A stretch of 44,577 bases of DNA from Rhodobiaceae bacterium. Its GTDB lineage: Bacteria > Pseudomonadota > Alphaproteobacteria > RS24. This document shows, piece by piece, positions 10,717 to 19,027 of this stretch (position 1 is its first letter; each line of letters starts with the position of its first letter). The notes under the pieces are model-generated. The model was not told the origin of the DNA, did not search any database, and saw nothing but the letters and a program-made list of their open reading frames with translations. The stretch spans positions 1 to 44,577 of the forward strand of contig JABHDF010000044.1 in the NCBI GenBank assembly GCA_018673175.1, in the 5' to 3' direction. The position numbers and the translations under genes were made by a program.

Positions 10717-11252
10717 CGCGTTTGGCTATCTTATGGCTTTTGCTTGGCGCCCTTATCCCCGTGCCCAGCCCCGCACAAGGCGTGCGCTTTGCCACCGATG
10801 CCAGCGCTCCGCTGAGCGCCAAGGCCGATAAAATTATTTGGCAACAGGCCATCGGGCGCGCTGATTTTTCGGGCGCGGCTCATATCACCCAAGGGCCCTT
10901 ATCGATACAGGCCGATACGATGCAGCTTTTGATGAGCCCAAGTGGCGTGGCCCAAAGCTTGGTCTCGCAAGGCCAGGTTGTCGTGCTTTCCAGCCCGGGG
11001 CCAGGGCCGCAAGACGGCGTACACCGCGCCGATGCCGATCGGGCGCACTACGACCTCATCGCCAATACTCTGCTTTTGTCGGGCAATGTGCAGGTTCGCC
11101 AAAACGGCGCGGGCAAGGCTGGAAAAATGAGCGGTGCGAGCCTGCAAATAGACATGCAAACCGGTCTCGCTCGCATTCTCGGCGCGCCTGTTCTAAGCGG
11201 GGAAACCCCAAAAAATGGCAAACCGGGGCGAGCCCGCATTGAGCTTGAGTAA
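10713..11252 (+). CDS. lptA: LPS transport periplasmic protein LptA
   Basis: LptA forms the periplasmic bridge that carries lipopolysaccharide to the outer-membrane LptDE complex. The 179-residue precursor has a signal peptide (hydrophobic segment about residues 4-16, cleavage probably after PSPAQG-like residues near 22). The mature part has OstA-type beta-jellyroll repeats such as RADFSGAAHITQGPLSIQAD and NTLLLSGNVQVRQNG. It overlaps lptC by 4 bp, and lptB follows after 90 bp. No lptF, lptG, lptD or lptE gene is in this window. Confidence 0.88.
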   Translation: MTRLAILWLLLGALIPVPSPAQGVRFATDASAPLSAKADKIIWQQAIGRADFSGAAHITQGPLSIQADTMQLLMSPSGVAQSLVSQGQVVVLSSPGPGPQDGVHRADADRAHYDLIANTLLLSGNVQVRQNGAGKAGKMSGASLQIDMQTGLARILGAPVLSGETPKNGKPGRARIELE

Positions 11253-11342
11253 ACCGGTTTGCAAACGGGCCTGGTTTTCGCAACGCTTTGCTTGTTGGCT
11301 AAATCACGCTACCTTGGCTGAGCTTAAATTTTAGGAACGCCG

Positions 11343-12140
11343 ATGACCGCTGCGCCACATAAGAAGACAGACAAAAACCTGTCGCCCCAAACCAAGGGTG
11401 CCAAAGGCGCGATGCGCGTTGGCGGACTAGGCGCCGTGGATTTATGCAAATCCTATCGCGGGCGCCAAGTCGTGAAAAACGTCTCGCTGCAATTCGACCG
11501 GCGCGAGGCCATCGGTCTTTTGGGGCCCAATGGGGCTGGCAAAACCACAACCTTTTATATGATTACCGGATTGGTGCGCCCCGATAGCGGCAAAGTTTTT
11601 CTCGACGGTCATGATGTATCCGACTTGCCGATGTATCGCCGCGCCCGCATGGGGGTTGGCTATCTGCCGCAAGAGGCATCGATTTTCCGCACGCTCAGCG
11701 TCGAGGCCAATATTATGTCGATCCTCGAAGTGGTCGAACCCGATGCGCAAACCCGACACGATAAATTGGAAAGCCTGCTGCAAGAGTTTTCCGTCACCCA
11801 TGTGCGCCGCTCGACTGGCGGCGCGCTATCGGGTGGCGAGCGACGCCGCGTTGAGATTGCGCGCGCGCTGGCCAGCGACCCAAGTTTCATTCTACTCGAC
11901 GAGCCTTTCGCTGGCATTGACCCTATCGCCATCAGCGACATCCGCGATTTGGTCGCCCAACTGAAAGACCGCGGGCTCGGCGTTTTAATTACCGATCATA
12001 ATGTGCGCGAGACTTTGGGCATCATCGACCGCGGTATCATTATGCATGATGGCGAGGTTTTGGCCGAGGGCAATGCCCAGCAAATCGTCGAGAACGAAGC
12101 CGTTCGGGCGCATTATCTAGGCGAAGACTTCAAGCTATAA
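11343..12140 (+). CDS. lptB: LPS export ABC transporter ATPase LptB
   Basis: LptB is the cytoplasmic ATPase of the LptB2FG complex that extracts lipopolysaccharide from the inner membrane. The 265-residue protein has Walker A GPNGAGKTT at 61-69, the Q-loop YLPQEAS, the signature LSGGERRRVEIARALA, Walker B FILLDEPFAGIDP and a switch histidine in ITDHNV, all characteristic of LptB. A polar 28-residue N-terminal extension precedes the ATPase fold and is not part of the core. The start has TAGGAA 6 bp upstream. The 90-bp gap after lptA carries no strong promoter, so it is likely read from the rnd promoter. Confidence 0.95.
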   Translation: MTAAPHKKTDKNLSPQTKGAKGAMRVGGLGAVDLCKSYRGRQVVKNVSLQFDRREAIGLLGPNGAGKTTTFYMITGLVRPDSGKVFLDGHDVSDLPMYRRARMGVGYLPQEASIFRTLSVEANIMSILEVVEPDAQTRHDKLESLLQEFSVTHVRRSTGGALSGGERRRVEIARALASDPSFILLDEPFAGIDPIAISDIRDLVAQLKDRGLGVLITDHNVRETLGIIDRGIIMHDGEVLAEGNAQQIVENEAVRAHYLGEDFKL

Positions 12141-12230
12141 AGCAACACAGCCCCGCAAACCTTTGCCGGTAGACTCGACACGATAAGATATTTCAGGCAC
12201 AATTTTTAAGTGGACGCCTTGGCGCCACCA

Positions 12231-12251
12231 TCAGGCGTGAGCCTGCCTTTT
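12231..12251 (+). terminator. Weak terminator-like hairpin after lptB
   Basis: CAGGC-GTGA-GCCTG (12232-12245) forms a 5-bp stem closed by a GNRA-type tetraloop and is followed by CCTTTTG. It would partly separate the lpt genes from hpf. The stem and the T-tract are both short. Confidence 0.4.
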
Positions 12252-12314
12252 GTCTCCGCCTGCTGTGGCCCGCGCCCAAGCAGACGGTCGGTTACAACCG
12301 TTTGATACGTGAAC

Positions 12315-12359
12315 CGTAACGATTTGATCGTAATGACATTTAATCGTAATGACAAAGGA
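12315..12359 (+). repeat. Short tandem repeats in the hpf leader
   Basis: TCGTAATGACA occurs exactly at 12328-12338 and 12344-12354 (period 16), with a degenerate copy, CCGTAACGATTTGA, just before at 12315. The last copy runs into the hpf Shine-Dalgarno sequence AAGGAG (12355-12360 region). This could be a regulator site or a slippage array. Confidence 0.6.
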
Positions 12360-12366
12360 GAGACAT

Positions 12367-12933
12367 ATGACCATTCACATCACGGGAAGACATATCGATA
12401 CAGGCGATGCTTTGCGCGCCCATGTGGAAACTCGACTGGCCGATGCGGTGAGCAAATATTTCGAGCGCGAGGCAGATATTAACGTCACTTTCACCAAACA
12501 AGGCCATCAGTTTGAAGCCGCGTGTGCGCTGCATTTAGACACCGGGCTTTATATTCATGCCTCGGGCGCGGACGCCGATATTTATGCAAGCTTTGAGGCT
12601 TCGGTGGGCAAAATCGAAAAACAATTGCGCCGCTATAAAAGACGCCTCAAAAGCCATTCCGACCAAAAGCGTTTGAACGAGATGGTGACGCAAGCGCCGG
12701 AAAAAATATTCGCGCCGGAGGGGTCAGAAAATTTGGACGAGCTGCCAGCTGAGTTTGCGCCCGTCGTCATCGCCGAAAGCAATAAGACCATCCCACGTCT
12801 CAGCGTCAGCGAAGCGGTGATGCAATTGGAAGTAGGCAGCCATGATTTCGTGCTGTTCAAAAGCGTTAGCCAAGACGCGTTGAGTTTGGTCTATAAGCGC
12901 CAGGATTGTAACATTGGCTGGGTAGAGCTCTGA
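12367..12933 (+). CDS. hpf: Ribosome hibernation promoting factor, long form
   Basis: Long HPF binds 30S subunits and drives formation of inactive 100S ribosome dimers in stationary phase. The 188-residue protein has the N-terminal beta-alpha-beta HPF/RaiA domain (MTIHITGRHIDTGDALR to about residue 105), a linker and the C-terminal dimerisation domain (about 130-188) with IPRLSVSEAVMQL and HDFVLFKS. I choose 12367 because an AAAGGAGA ribosome binding site is ideally spaced; an earlier in-frame ATG at 12349 overlaps that site. In many alphaproteobacteria hpf is preceded by rpoN and followed by ptsN; neither is present here. Confidence 0.94.
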   Translation: MTIHITGRHIDTGDALRAHVETRLADAVSKYFEREADINVTFTKQGHQFEAACALHLDTGLYIHASGADADIYASFEASVGKIEKQLRRYKRRLKSHSDQKRLNEMVTQAPEKIFAPEGSENLDELPAEFAPVVIAESNKTIPRLSVSEAVMQLEVGSHDFVLFKSVSQDALSLVYKRQDCNIGWVEL

Positions 12934-12948
12934 TAAAACGGGGGAGTT

Positions 12949-13024
<76 letters not shown>

Positions 13025-13036
13025 TAAACTGCGCGG

Positions 13037-13065
13037 AAGCTAATCGAAGATGGAGTTCCAATCAA
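13037..13065 (-). promoter_or_regulatory. Possible promoter of tRNA-Ala
   Basis: On the minus strand TTGATT (13065-13060), a 17-bp spacer and TAGCTT (13042-13037) lie 12 bp before the mature tRNA 5' end. The -10 box is weak, and co-transcription from the FYDLN gene 66 bp upstream is also possible. Confidence 0.35.
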
Positions 13066-13090
13066 CCCCTAAATTTGGCAATTGTGACGC

Positions 13091-13471
13091 TTACTCGTCA
13101 TCCTCGTCTTCTTCGAGGAAACTTTCCTCACCTTCCTCGTCTTCATCGTCGAGAAGCGCTGGCTCTTCAGAAAATTCGAGCGTCTCATCTTCATCCTCGT
13201 CGTCGTCATCATCCAATTCGGCGGCGGCCATATCATCTAGGCTCAACGCATCCTCGTCGTCTTCCAACTCGTCTTCATCGTCTTCGATGGGTTTGGCCTT
13301 TGCCGGTTTGGCTTCGCGCACGGGCGCGCTAGCGGCGCTCGCCGCTGTGGCCGCTATCGGGTCAAAGCTATGACCGCATTTGGGGCAAAGGACCGGATCT
13401 TTATTCAGATCGTAAAATTTTGCCTCGCAGGCCTCGCAGGTGCGTTTGGTTCCGAGCTTCGGGTCAACCAT
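13091..13471 (-). CDS. FYDLN acid domain protein (TIGR02300 family)
   Basis: A 126-residue protein of a family I know mainly from alphaproteobacteria, of unknown function. The N-terminus is a zinc ribbon with C12-x2-C15 and C29-x2-C32 around the signature FYDLNKDP. The middle is Ala/Pro/Lys-rich and the last 55 residues are almost all Asp and Glu with few hydrophobics, so probably disordered. The ATG at 13471 has GAGGAA upstream; a TTG six codons earlier is less likely. It is divergent from aroA. The zinc ribbon plus polyacidic tail suggests contact with nucleic-acid-binding or basic proteins, which is inference only. Confidence 0.88.
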   Translation of the reverse strand: MVDPKLGTKRTCEACEAKFYDLNKDPVLCPKCGHSFDPIAATAASAASAPVREAKPAKAKPIEDDEDELEDDEDALSLDDMAAAELDDDDDEDEDETLEFSEEPALLDDEDEEGEESFLEEDEDDE

Positions 13472-13645
13472 AATGAAGTTCCTCAACAACAGTAGTTACA
13501 ATTCGTTCGTGCCATGAAGTTTGGCTTCTGTCAAAAGGTAAATCTCTCGTTTTTAGCCTTGTGAAAGCTAAGTTTTAGGTCCAGCGAAAGCGCAGGTTTG
13601 TTGGCTCGCCTTGACGCTTTCGCCAAAAAGCGCGACAAGGAAAGG

Positions 13646-14974
13646 ATGAATGACACGTCCGCCGCCGCCGCCAAATTAAGCGCCTCGCGCGCCAGCGCCC
13701 CGCTTCGCGGCCGCGCCCTCATGGCTGGCGATAAATCCATATCCCATCGCGCCTTAATTTTGGGCGCGGCCGCCACAGGCACCACCACCATCCATGGCCT
13801 GCTAGAGGGCGATGATGTTTTGGCCACTTTGGCCGCCATGCAAGCCTTGGGCGCGCAAGTCACAAAATTAGGAGACGGCCAGTATGAAGTCGTCGGCGTT
13901 GGCCCCATGGGATTTAAAACCCCTGCGCAGCCGCTCGATTTTGGCAATGCAGGCACCGGCGCGAGACTGGTAATGGGTTTGGTCGCGGGGGCTGGACTAG
14001 AAGCCGAGTTCATCGGCGATGCCTCTTTGTCGGCCCGCCCGATGGGCCGCGTAATGCGCCCACTGGCAAAAATGGGCGGACAATTTAGCGCTAGCGAGGG
14101 CGATCGCTTGCCCTTGCGGGTGCATAAGGCGCAATTAATGCCAGCCGATATCACCCCCGATGTCGCCTCGGCCCAAGTCAAATCAGCCATTCTGCTGGCG
14201 GGCTTGCACACGCAAGGCCAAACGCGGGTGCGCGAAGCCCATTTAACGCGCGACCATAGCGAAAATATGCTGACACTTTTTGGCGCCTCGCTAGAGTGCA
14301 GCGTGCAAGACAACCACCACGTGGTTGCCCTCAACGGGCCTGCCAAACTGACGGCGACCGATATTCATGTGCCGGGCGATCCCAGCTCGGCGGCTTTCCC
14401 CATGGTCGCCGCGCTTATCGTGCCGGGCTCCGATGTGGTTTTGGAAAACGTCATGCTGAACCGTCAGCGCGACGGGCTCATTCGGGTGTTGCGCGAGATG
14501 GGTGGCAATATTGAATTTCTCAATCCACGCCAAGCGGCCGGCGAAGCTGTGGCCGATATTCGCGTGCAAGCCTCGCCGCTTACCGGCATTGAGGTGAGCG
14601 CCGAAATGGCGCCAGATATGATTGACGAATATCCCGCTTTGGCCGTCGCCGCCGCTTGCGCCTCTGGCACCACCCATATGCAGGGTCTGGCAGAACTGCG
14701 CGTCAAAGAGAGCGACCGATTGGCCGCCATCGCCGACGGGCTTCGCGCCAATGGCGTGGAAGTGCAAGACGGAGAGAGCGATTTGCGCGTGCGCGGTGGC
14801 CCGATTGCCGGCGGGGGTTTGGTGGCCACGCATCACGACCATCGCATCGCCATGGCATTTTTATGCCTCGGGCTGGCGGCCGAAAAACCTGTGAGCATCG
14901 ATGATGGCAGTATGATTGCGACCAGCTTTCCGAGCTTTTTTACTCTGATGAATGATTTGGGAGCTGGGTTTTAA
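13646..14974 (+). CDS. aroA: 3-phosphoshikimate 1-carboxyvinyltransferase (EPSP synthase)
   Basis: AroA joins shikimate-3-phosphate and phosphoenolpyruvate in the sixth step of the shikimate pathway. The 442-residue protein aligns by eye along its length with class II (Agrobacterium CP4-like) enzymes: GDKSISHRALILGA at 28-41, LDFGNAGTGARL at 97-108, RPMGRVMRPL, a central VPGDPSSAAFP and the late EELRVKESDRLA-type motif. At the position where CP4 has the Ala tied to glyphosate tolerance (Ala100), this protein has Gly103, the usual residue. The ATG at 13646 follows AAGGAAAGG; a TTG at 13598 would add 16 poorly conserved residues. cmk begins 1 bp after its stop. Confidence 0.96.
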   Translation: MNDTSAAAAKLSASRASAPLRGRALMAGDKSISHRALILGAAATGTTTIHGLLEGDDVLATLAAMQALGAQVTKLGDGQYEVVGVGPMGFKTPAQPLDFGNAGTGARLVMGLVAGAGLEAEFIGDASLSARPMGRVMRPLAKMGGQFSASEGDRLPLRVHKAQLMPADITPDVASAQVKSAILLAGLHTQGQTRVREAHLTRDHSENMLTLFGASLECSVQDNHHVVALNGPAKLTATDIHVPGDPSSAAFPMVAALIVPGSDVVLENVMLNRQRDGLIRVLREMGGNIEFLNPRQAAGEAVADIRVQASPLTGIEVSAEMAPDMIDEYPALAVAAACASGTTHMQGLAELRVKESDRLAAIADGLRANGVEVQDGESDLRVRGGPIAGGGLVATHHDHRIAMAFLCLGLAAEKPVSIDDGSMIATSFPSFFTLMNDLGAGF

Positions 14975-14975
14975 C

Positions 14976-15623
14976 ATGCGCCGAAAGATTATCGCCGTCG
15001 ATGGACCTGCCGCTTCGGGCAAAGGCACTTTGGCCCGCCGCCTTGCGGCTCATTTTGACTATGCCTATCTCGACACGGGCGCGCTTTACCGCGCCGTTGC
15101 GCTTAACGTAATCCGCAAGGGTTGTGTGCCTGGCGACACATCGGCTGCCGTAGAGGCCGCGCAAAACCTCGACATGGCACAATTAGACGCGCCCGAGTTT
15201 GCGCGCAGCTTACGCACAGCGCAAACCGGCCTTGCCGCTTCCATCGTGGCGGCCGAGCCAGAGGTGCGTGCCGCCATCCTTCAGGCGCAACGCCAATTTG
15301 GCGAAACGCCCCCCGATGGCAAACAAGGCGCTATTTTAGATGGCCGCGATATCGGCACCACTGTGTGCCCAAACGCCGATGCCAAACTGTTTATTACCGC
15401 GCGCGCACAAGTGCGCGCCGAGCGGCGCTGGAAAGAACTGGTTGGCGAAGATAAAGAGCTGACTTTGGCCAATGTCTTGGCCGATATTGAAGCGCGCGAC
15501 GCCCGCGATGCGGGGCGTGCCACCGCGCCGATGAAACAAGCGGAAGATGCACACTTGCTAGACACCTCTGATTTGTCTATAGAAGAAGCGTTCGCTGCGG
15601 CTCTGGCGCTGGTAAACGGTTAA
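14976..15623 (+). CDS. cmk: Cytidylate kinase
   Basis: Cmk phosphorylates CMP and dCMP to the diphosphates. The 215-residue protein starts MRRKIIAVDGPAASGKGT with the P-loop at about 10-18, followed by the CMP-binding segment YLDTGALYRAVA and, later, DGRDIGTTVCPNADAKLFI, both diagnostic of bacterial Cmk. The lid region carries the usual Arg-rich stretch RAERRWKEL. I start it at 14976, directly after the aroA stop; an ATG at 14952 would add eight atypical residues. The order aroA-cmk-rpsA is conserved in many proteobacteria and supports co-transcription. Confidence 0.96.
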   Translation: MRRKIIAVDGPAASGKGTLARRLAAHFDYAYLDTGALYRAVALNVIRKGCVPGDTSAAVEAAQNLDMAQLDAPEFARSLRTAQTGLAASIVAAEPEVRAAILQAQRQFGETPPDGKQGAILDGRDIGTTVCPNADAKLFITARAQVRAERRWKELVGEDKELTLANVLADIEARDARDAGRATAPMKQAEDAHLLDTSDLSIEEAFAAALALVNG

Positions 15624-15734
15624 GTAAATCGTTTTTGCGCCTGAAATCTAAACCATCAGGGAACACATTTTCAACTCACCGCCCGTTTGCTGGAAGGCCG
15701 CTTTGTCGCGCGCCGATTTGGCTTGGGAAGTCCG

Positions 15735-15754
15735 CCCCAGATTTGAGATTGGGG
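15735..15754 (+). promoter_or_regulatory. Hairpin in the rpsA leader
   Basis: CCCCA (15735-15739) and TGGGG (15750-15754) form a 5-bp GC-rich stem with a 10-nt loop, 13 bp before the AGGAGA ribosome binding site of rpsA. S1 represses its own translation in other bacteria through leader structure, so this could be part of such control. It could also be chance. Confidence 0.3.
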
Positions 15755-15781
15755 AAAGGCAATATTTAGGAGACACACCCT

Positions 15782-17491
15782 GTGTCTGAAACAAGTAAAG
15801 AATTGGGTCTAAACCCATCTATGGATGATTTTGCTGCCATGTTGGAAGAGAGCTTTTCAGCTGACTCTCCCCTCGAAGGCACCGTTGTACGAGGCCGCGT
15901 TACTGCGGTTGAAAACGATTTGGCAATTGTCGATGTTGGCTTGAAAACCGAAGGCCGCGTGCCTTTGCGTGAGTTTTCGATGCCAGGTCAGCCGAACGCT
16001 ATTTCGGTTGGCGATGAAGTTGAGGTTTTCCTCGACCGCATCGAAAACGCCATGGGCGAAGCCGTTCTCTCGCGCGACAAAGCGCGTCGCGAAGAGAGCT
16101 GGATTACACTCGAGAAAAACTTCGAAGCCGATGAGCGCGTCGAAGGCGTTATCTTTGGTCGCGTCAAAGGCGGCTTTACCGTCGACTTGAACGGCGCCAC
16201 CGCCTTCTTGCCAGGCAGCCAAGTGGATATTCGTCCGGTGCGCGACATCACGCCTTTGATGAACACGCCACAGCCTTTCCAAATTTTGAAAATGGATCGT
16301 CGTCGCGGCAACATCGTTGTTTCGCGTCGTGCCATTATGGAAGAGACACGTGCCGAAGCCCGCAACGAAATCGTTCAAAATCTGATGGAAGGCCAACAAG
16401 TCGAGGGTGTCGTCAAAAACATCACCGATTATGGTGCTTTTGTAGATCTGGGCGGCGTCGATGGCCTGTTGCACGTCACCGATATTGCTTGGCGCCGCGT
16501 CAACCATCCGTCAGAAGTGCTGACCGTTGGCGAGACCGTGCGTGTGCAAGTAGTGAAAATCAACGCCGAAACACAACGCATTAGCCTTGGCATGAAACAG
16601 CTCGAGAGCGACCCGTGGGACGAAGTGGTAACGCGCTTTGCCATCAACACGCGCGTGACCGGCCGCGTGACCAACATCACCGATTACGGTGCTTTTGTGG
16701 AACTGGAAAACGGCATTGAAGGCTTGGTCCACGTCTCTGAAATGAGCTGGGTGAAGAAGAATGTCCATCCGGGCAAAATCGTTTCCACCAGCCAAGAAGT
16801 TGAAGTCATGGTGTTGGAAGTGGATGCCGAGAAGCGTCGTATTTCTTTGGGTCTGAAACAGTGCATGGAAAATCCGTGGGAAGACTTCTCCGGTAAATTC
16901 CCAATCGGCACGAAAGTTTCTGGCGAAGTTAAAAACATCACCGAGTTCGGTCTGTTTGTTGGCCTCGACGATGAAATTGACGGCATGGTGCATATCTCTG
17001 ACCTCGATTGGAACGCCTCTGGCGACGAAGCCTTGGCGAAATATGCCAAAGGCGAAACTGTCGAAGCGGTTGTTTTGGATGTCGATCAGGAAAAAGAACG
17101 CGTCAGCTTGGGCATTAAACAGCTCGATGGGGACCCGTTTGAAAGCCTCGGCAGCTTGCGCCGTGGCGACACGGTAACTTGCGAAGTAACCGCGATTACC
17201 GATGGAGGCCTTGAGGTTTCTGTTGGCGAGAGCGATGTTGCCGCCTTTATCCGTCGTTCCGACTTGTCGCGCGACCGCGAAGACCAACGTCCAGAGCGTT
17301 TCCACGTTGGCGACAAATTGGATGCCATGGTGACCAATCTGGACAAACGCGATCGTCGCGTGGGTCTATCCATCAAGGCGCTTGAAATTGCCGAAGAAAA
17401 AGAAGCGGTAGCTCAATATGGCTCGACCGATTCTGGAGCCTCTTTGGGCGACATTCTAGGTGCCGCGCTAAAAGGCGAAGACGACAAGTAA
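15782..17491 (+). CDS. rpsA: 30S ribosomal protein S1
   Basis: S1 binds mRNA on the 30S subunit and helps start translation of structured messages. The 569-residue protein carries six S1 (OB-fold) domains, the full proteobacterial number. Domains 3-5 are the clearest, beginning GVVKNITDYGAFVDL, GRVTNITDYGAFVEL and GEVKNITEFGLFVGL; domains 1, 2 and 6 are more diverged. The start is GTG at 15782, with AGGAGA at 15768-15773. A 158-bp leader separates it from cmk and a strong terminator follows. In some alphaproteobacteria sppA lies between rpsA and ihfB; it is missing here. Confidence 0.97.
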   Translation: MSETSKELGLNPSMDDFAAMLEESFSADSPLEGTVVRGRVTAVENDLAIVDVGLKTEGRVPLREFSMPGQPNAISVGDEVEVFLDRIENAMGEAVLSRDKARREESWITLEKNFEADERVEGVIFGRVKGGFTVDLNGATAFLPGSQVDIRPVRDITPLMNTPQPFQILKMDRRRGNIVVSRRAIMEETRAEARNEIVQNLMEGQQVEGVVKNITDYGAFVDLGGVDGLLHVTDIAWRRVNHPSEVLTVGETVRVQVVKINAETQRISLGMKQLESDPWDEVVTRFAINTRVTGRVTNITDYGAFVELENGIEGLVHVSEMSWVKKNVHPGKIVSTSQEVEVMVLEVDAEKRRISLGLKQCMENPWEDFSGKFPIGTKVSGEVKNITEFGLFVGLDDEIDGMVHISDLDWNASGDEALAKYAKGETVEAVVLDVDQEKERVSLGIKQLDGDPFESLGSLRRGDTVTCEVTAITDGGLEVSVGESDVAAFIRRSDLSRDREDQRPERFHVGDKLDAMVTNLDKRDRRVGLSIKALEIAEEKEAVAQYGSTDSGASLGDILGAALKGEDDK

Positions 17492-17515
17492 GCGTCTTCT
17501 GTATTTTATAAATAG

Positions 17516-17556
17516 AAGCGGCCCAGTTTTAACGCTGGGCCGCTTTTTTATTTTTT
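17516..17556 (+). terminator. Rho-independent terminator after rpsA
   Basis: AAGCGGCCCAG (17516-17526) pairs perfectly with CTGGGCCGCTT (17535-17545) around an 8-nt loop, followed by two T-runs. It starts about 25 bp after the rpsA stop codon and should end the aroA-cmk-rpsA transcript. Confidence 0.93.
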
Positions 17557-17631
17557 GCATCACCTTACGCTTGACGCCAGCAAATACGGATGGCAGCTTA
17601 AAGGCTTACGTCAATACGCTGAGGGGCGACC

Positions 17632-17919
17632 ATGATTAAATCTGAACTTGTTTTGCGGATTGCCGAGCAATATCCGCATTTGTACCAGCGCGATGTCGAA
17701 GCCATTGTTAACCGACTGCTAGATGAAGTGGGCGACGCTATGGGGCGCGGAGATCGCGTCGAATTGCGTGGATTTGGCACTTTTTCTGTGAAACAACGCG
17801 AAGCCCGCATTGGCCGCAACCCCCGCACGGGCGAGTCTGTGGCGGTGGCGAAAAAACACGCGCCATTTTTCAAAACGGGTAAAGAATTGCGCGACCGCAT
17901 GAATAAAAATGATGGGTAA
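17632..17919 (+). CDS. ihfB: Integration host factor subunit beta
   Basis: IhfB pairs with IhfA to bind and sharply bend DNA, assisting recombination, replication and promoter control. The 95-residue protein has the full HU/IHF fold: two N-terminal helices ([15 protein letters not shown]), the core strand [11 protein letters not shown], the DNA-intercalating arm with [12 protein letters not shown], and the C-terminal helix [11 protein letters not shown]. Placement after rpsA identifies it as the beta subunit. A GAGGGG ribosome binding site precedes the ATG. Its TAA stop shares one base with the next ATG (TAATG), coupling it to the LapA-like gene. Confidence 0.96.
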   Translation: MIKSELVLRIAEQYPHLYQRDVEAIVNRLLDEVGDAMGRGDRVELRGFGTFSVKQREARIGRNPRTGESVAVAKKHAPFFKTGKELRDRMNKNDG

Positions 17920-18311
17920 TGCGCACCCTTTTATCTAAATTCATAAGCCGCCTGGCCTTTGTTGGCTTGGCGATTATCCTGCTTCCCTTGGCGGTGCAAA
18001 ACCGTCAGATAATTTCCCTAACGCTGGACCCAATGGCGCTGCTAAGTGGCGCCCAAGCGAGCCCCTATCAGGTACCTTTGTTTGTCGCTCTGCTGCTGGC
18101 TTTGGTACTGGGCTTGATAAGCGGCTATGGGCTGGCACGCTTGTCGCAATCTCGTTTGTTTGGCGCCAAAAAAGCCGCCAAGAGCGTCGATTTGGCCACA
18201 AGCTCTCCTTTGCTAAACCCAGACCCCGTGCTAAAAAATGCGGAAGTCGCGGCAAAGGGGCCACCTGCCCTCGCCCGCCCTGCCAAAGAAGAGAAAGCCA
18301 ATGCCGAATAA
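17919..18311 (+). CDS. LapA-domain inner-membrane protein (DUF1049)
   Basis: A 130-residue protein with two predicted transmembrane helices, at about 11-28 (RLAFVGLAIILLPLAV) and 51-72 (VPLFVALLLALVLGLISGYG), followed by a Lys/Ala/Pro-rich cytoplasmic tail. The motif AVQNRQIISLTLDP between the helices is typical of LapA-domain proteins, which in E. coli work with LapB to control LpxC turnover and lipopolysaccharide level. No lapB-like TPR gene follows, so the E. coli role cannot be assumed. It is translationally coupled to ihfB and its end overlaps pyrF by 11 bp. Confidence 0.82.
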   Translation: MRTLLSKFISRLAFVGLAIILLPLAVQNRQIISLTLDPMALLSGAQASPYQVPLFVALLLALVLGLISGYGLARLSQSRLFGAKKAAKSVDLATSSPLLNPDPVLKNAEVAAKGPPALARPAKEEKANAE

Positions 18312-19017
18312 ATCGAGTAATCCGATTTTTTGCGCCATCGATACGCCCGATACAAGCCGCGCCTGCGCTTTGGCTGAGAGCCTGACCGGTGCCGTCGGCG
18401 GATTGAAAATTGGCCTTGAGTATTTCAACGCGCATGGCACGCAAGGATATCAAAAACTGGCGGCGTTCGAGACGCCAATTTTTCTCGATTTAAAACTGCA
18501 TGATATTCCCAATACGGTCGCCTCGGCGGTTCGAGCTTTGGCGCCTTTACAGCCCGCTTTGTTGAACGTCCATGCCGGCGGTGGCGCGGCCATGATGCGA
18601 GCCGGCGCCGATGCCGCCCAGGAAGCCAAAGACAAGGGGTTGCGCGTGCCAACGATGCTGGGCGTCACCATTATGACCAGCTTGGCAGACGCCGATTTGC
18701 ACCAAATGGGCATCGCCGGCACCGCCCAAGACCAAGTCTTGCGCCTCGCCAATTTGGCTCAGAAAAACGGTATGGATGGCGTGGTCTGTTCCGCCCATGA
18801 AATAGAGATTTTGCGCGCCGAGCTGGGCCCTGATTTCAAACTCATCGTGCCTGGCATTCGCCCGCAAGGCAGTGCCACGCAAGACCAAAAACGCGTCATG
18901 ACGCCAGAAGACGCGCAAGCCGCGGGCGCCGATGTTCTGGTAATTGGCCGCCCCATAACGGGTGCCGATGACCCTCGCCAAGCAGCGCTCGACATTGCTG
19001 CCCAGTTGACCGCGTAA
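18301..19017 (+). CDS. pyrF: Orotidine 5'-phosphate decarboxylase
   Basis: PyrF makes UMP from OMP, the last step of de novo pyrimidine synthesis. The 238-residue TIM-barrel protein has the catalytic D-x-K-x-x-D motif as D63-L-K65-L-H-D68 in FLDLKLHDIPNTV, an early AIDTPD strand, and the phosphate-binding end IVPGIRPQG and VIGRPITGA. I start it at the ATG at 18301, giving the standard N-terminus; this overlaps the preceding gene by 11 bp. trpF follows after 10 bp. Confidence 0.95.
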   Translation: MPNKSSNPIFCAIDTPDTSRACALAESLTGAVGGLKIGLEYFNAHGTQGYQKLAAFETPIFLDLKLHDIPNTVASAVRALAPLQPALLNVHAGGGAAMMRAGADAAQEAKDKGLRVPTMLGVTIMTSLADADLHQMGIAGTAQDQVLRLANLAQKNGMDGVVCSAHEIEILRAELGPDFKLIVPGIRPQGSATQDQKRVMTPEDAQAAGADVLVIGRPITGADDPRQAALDIAAQLTA

Positions 19018-19027
19018 AGGGGGGCAG

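Noticed and set aside
13090-13290. CTCGTC/TTCATC-rich repeats suggesting a microsatellite or CRISPR-like array
   Set aside because: There are no regular spacers; the repetition is the Asp/Glu codon run of the FYDLN protein tail.
13531-14346. 271-residue minus-strand open frame within aroA
   Set aside because: Antisense shadow caused by high GC; the plus strand encodes complete AroA.
16511-17305. 264-residue minus-strand open frame within rpsA
   Set aside because: It mirrors the repetitive S1-domain coding sequence and has no recognisable domain.
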